From contig JARRQD010000301.1 in assembly GCA_037382205.1 (NCBI GenBank), forward strand, positions 1-5,526: 5,526 nucleotides of DNA. The letters run 5' to 3'. The notes under the pieces were generated by a model. That model was given only the letters and a program-made list of their open reading frames with translations, made no database searches and was not told the origin of the DNA. Positions 4,644 to 5,526 of the stretch are shown here, piece after piece. Position 1 is the first letter of the stretch; each line of letters starts with the position of its first letter. The translations under genes were made by a program, and so were the position numbers. This DNA is from Thiodiazotropha sp037382205 (GTDB taxonomy: Bacteria; Pseudomonadota; Gammaproteobacteria; Chromatiales; Chromatiaceae).

Positions 4644-5526
4644 CCATGGGAAGGTCTTGAACAATCCCCAAAAGATGACGATGAGGGAGAGAATCGTGGT
4701 GCGGTCTGGGTACTCTTCATGGATGCAGATGGTCAGGTAGATACCCAACAAAAGATTTCTGACGGCAAAGGATCCTTTGAGGGTGATCTGGATGATGGGG
4801 ATCTTTTCGGCAGTGCAATCGCCGCGCTGGATGATCTGAATGGAGACGGTTTCAGGGATATCGTTGTCAGTGCGCCGATGGATGATGATGGAGGTACAAA
4901 TCACGGTGCTCTGTGGATACTGTTCCTCAAGGATGACGGCACGGTGGATTCCTATCAAAAGATCTCTGAAGAGTCCGGCGACCTTGATATCAATCTCGAC
5001 ACAGATGACCAATTCGGTCACGCTGTGGCCAACATCGGCGACCTCAACAACGATGGCATTACCGATCTGGCGGTGGGCATGCCGAATGATGATGATGGCG
5101 GCACCGACCGGGGAGCGGTGTGGATCCTCTTCATGAACAGCGATGGCACCGTCAGCGCAAGCCAGAAAATCTCCGCTGAAAAAGGCAACCTGGAGCGTGC
5201 CCCCAATGACGGCGACCGGTTTGGCAGTGCTGTAACAGCGCTCGGTGACCTGGATGGTGATGGGGTGACCGATATTGCAGTGGGCACCAGTGGCGATGAT
5301 GACGGGGGCCCGGATCGAGGCGCGGTATGGGTACTCTTTCTCAACAGTGACGGCACTGTGGATGGCCTGAAAAGGATTTCACATAACCGAGGTGGTTTGG
5401 AAGACCAGCTCAGCGATGGCGACCAGTTCGGCACAGCCCTGGTCAGTCTGGGCGACCTCAATGAGGATGGCAATAAAGACCTGATCGTCGGTGCGCCAGG
5501 CACTGATGATGGAGGCAGCAACCGGG
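4644..5526 (+). CDS. FG-GAP repeat protein, 5' end missing or degenerate, runs off right edge
   Basis: The open frame carries consecutive FG-GAP (integrin-alpha-like beta-propeller) blades, as found in exported or cell-surface bacterial proteins. Each blade reads roughly FGSAV..LGDLNGDG.TDIAVG.P.DDDGG..RGAVWILF...DGTV....KIS. The acidic loops DLNGDG, DLNNDG, DLDGDG and DLNEDG are typical calcium-binding sites. Repeat similarity begins near 4668, partway through a blade (DDDEGENRGAVWVLF). An in-frame TAG at 4641-4643 closes the frame on the left. The first in-frame ATG (4719) lies inside a blade, with no signal peptide or clear ribosome site. The coordinate given is therefore the start of the open frame, not a start codon. 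The gene is either a 5'-truncated pseudogene or has a frameshift or stop near 4640-4670. Family is certain; integrity is doubtful. Confidence 0.75.
4806..5526 (+). repeat. Tandem 207-bp (69-codon) FG-GAP repeats
   Basis: Aligned on the FG dipeptide, units begin at 4806, 5013, 5220 and 5427, each exactly 207 bp apart. Three units are complete and the fourth is cut by the window edge. The 44 codons before 4806 (from 4674) fit the same register as the end of a preceding unit. Units differ at many synonymous positions, so the repeats are old or diverged rather than recent copies. No unit has lost or gained a codon. Confidence 0.85.

Noticed and set aside
4626..5021. 131-codon minus-strand open frame over the start of the FG-GAP region.
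   Set aside because: It mirrors the acidic plus-strand repeats (GAT read as ATC, Ile) and gives an isoleucine-rich sequence without motifs.
5018..5521. Long minus-strand open frame opposite the FG-GAP repeats.
   Set aside because: It is a shadow of the GAT/GGC-rich repeat codons. The translation is a low-complexity Ser/Pro/Arg series with the same 69-codon period, while the plus frame has clear FG-GAP motifs.
4806..5526. CRISPR-like or recent tandem duplication.
   Set aside because: The periodicity is that of protein repeats: the 207-bp units are translated in frame, diverged at synonymous sites, and have no spacer/repeat pattern.

Overview
The window looks like chromosomal DNA of a Gram-negative proteobacterium, most likely a gammaproteobacterium. 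The evidence is a periplasmic-adaptor/RND-pump pair (which needs an outer membrane), Shine-Dalgarno starts, and moderately GC-rich genes separated by AT-rich spacers. The genus cannot be read from the sequence. My impression of a sulfur-oxidiser or symbiont-like lineage is only a guess from gene style.

Left part (1-2001, minus strand): an apparent three-gene operon transcribed right to left. It encodes a small SCP2-like (sterol-carrier/lipid-binding fold) protein, then an exported HlyD/AcrA-type adaptor, then the N-terminus of an RND permease that runs off the left edge. A plausible sigma70-type promoter sits at 2076-2104, inside a nest of inverted repeats. The set suggests export of a hydrophobic compound, with the SCP2 protein binding or presenting it in the cytoplasm; that role is inference.

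Middle (2002-2657): a 656-bp AT-rich divergent spacer with several inverted repeats and a cysteine-rich minus-strand open frame of doubtful status. It is followed by a 506-residue membrane-anchored dynamin/EHD-like GTPase (2658-4178, plus strand) with a good ribosome binding site, a P-loop, DSPG and NQID motifs, and two membrane helices.

Right part (4179-5526): about 250 bp unusually dense in hairpins. A 19-bp stem with five G-U pairs and a second hairpin lie inside an outer closing stem. Next come two mutually exclusive hairpins, the second followed by seven T (attenuator-like), and then three more palindromes. From about 4668 to the right edge is an FG-GAP repeat protein built of exact 69-residue (207-bp) units with calcium-type acidic loops. 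It has no visible start codon or signal peptide: an in-frame stop precedes it and the repeat register breaks off abruptly, so its 5' end is probably lost or degenerate. Its 3' end lies outside the window.

The strongest candidates for something undescribed are the structured RNA/attenuator-like element at 4199-4388 and the SCP2-adaptor-RND operon.
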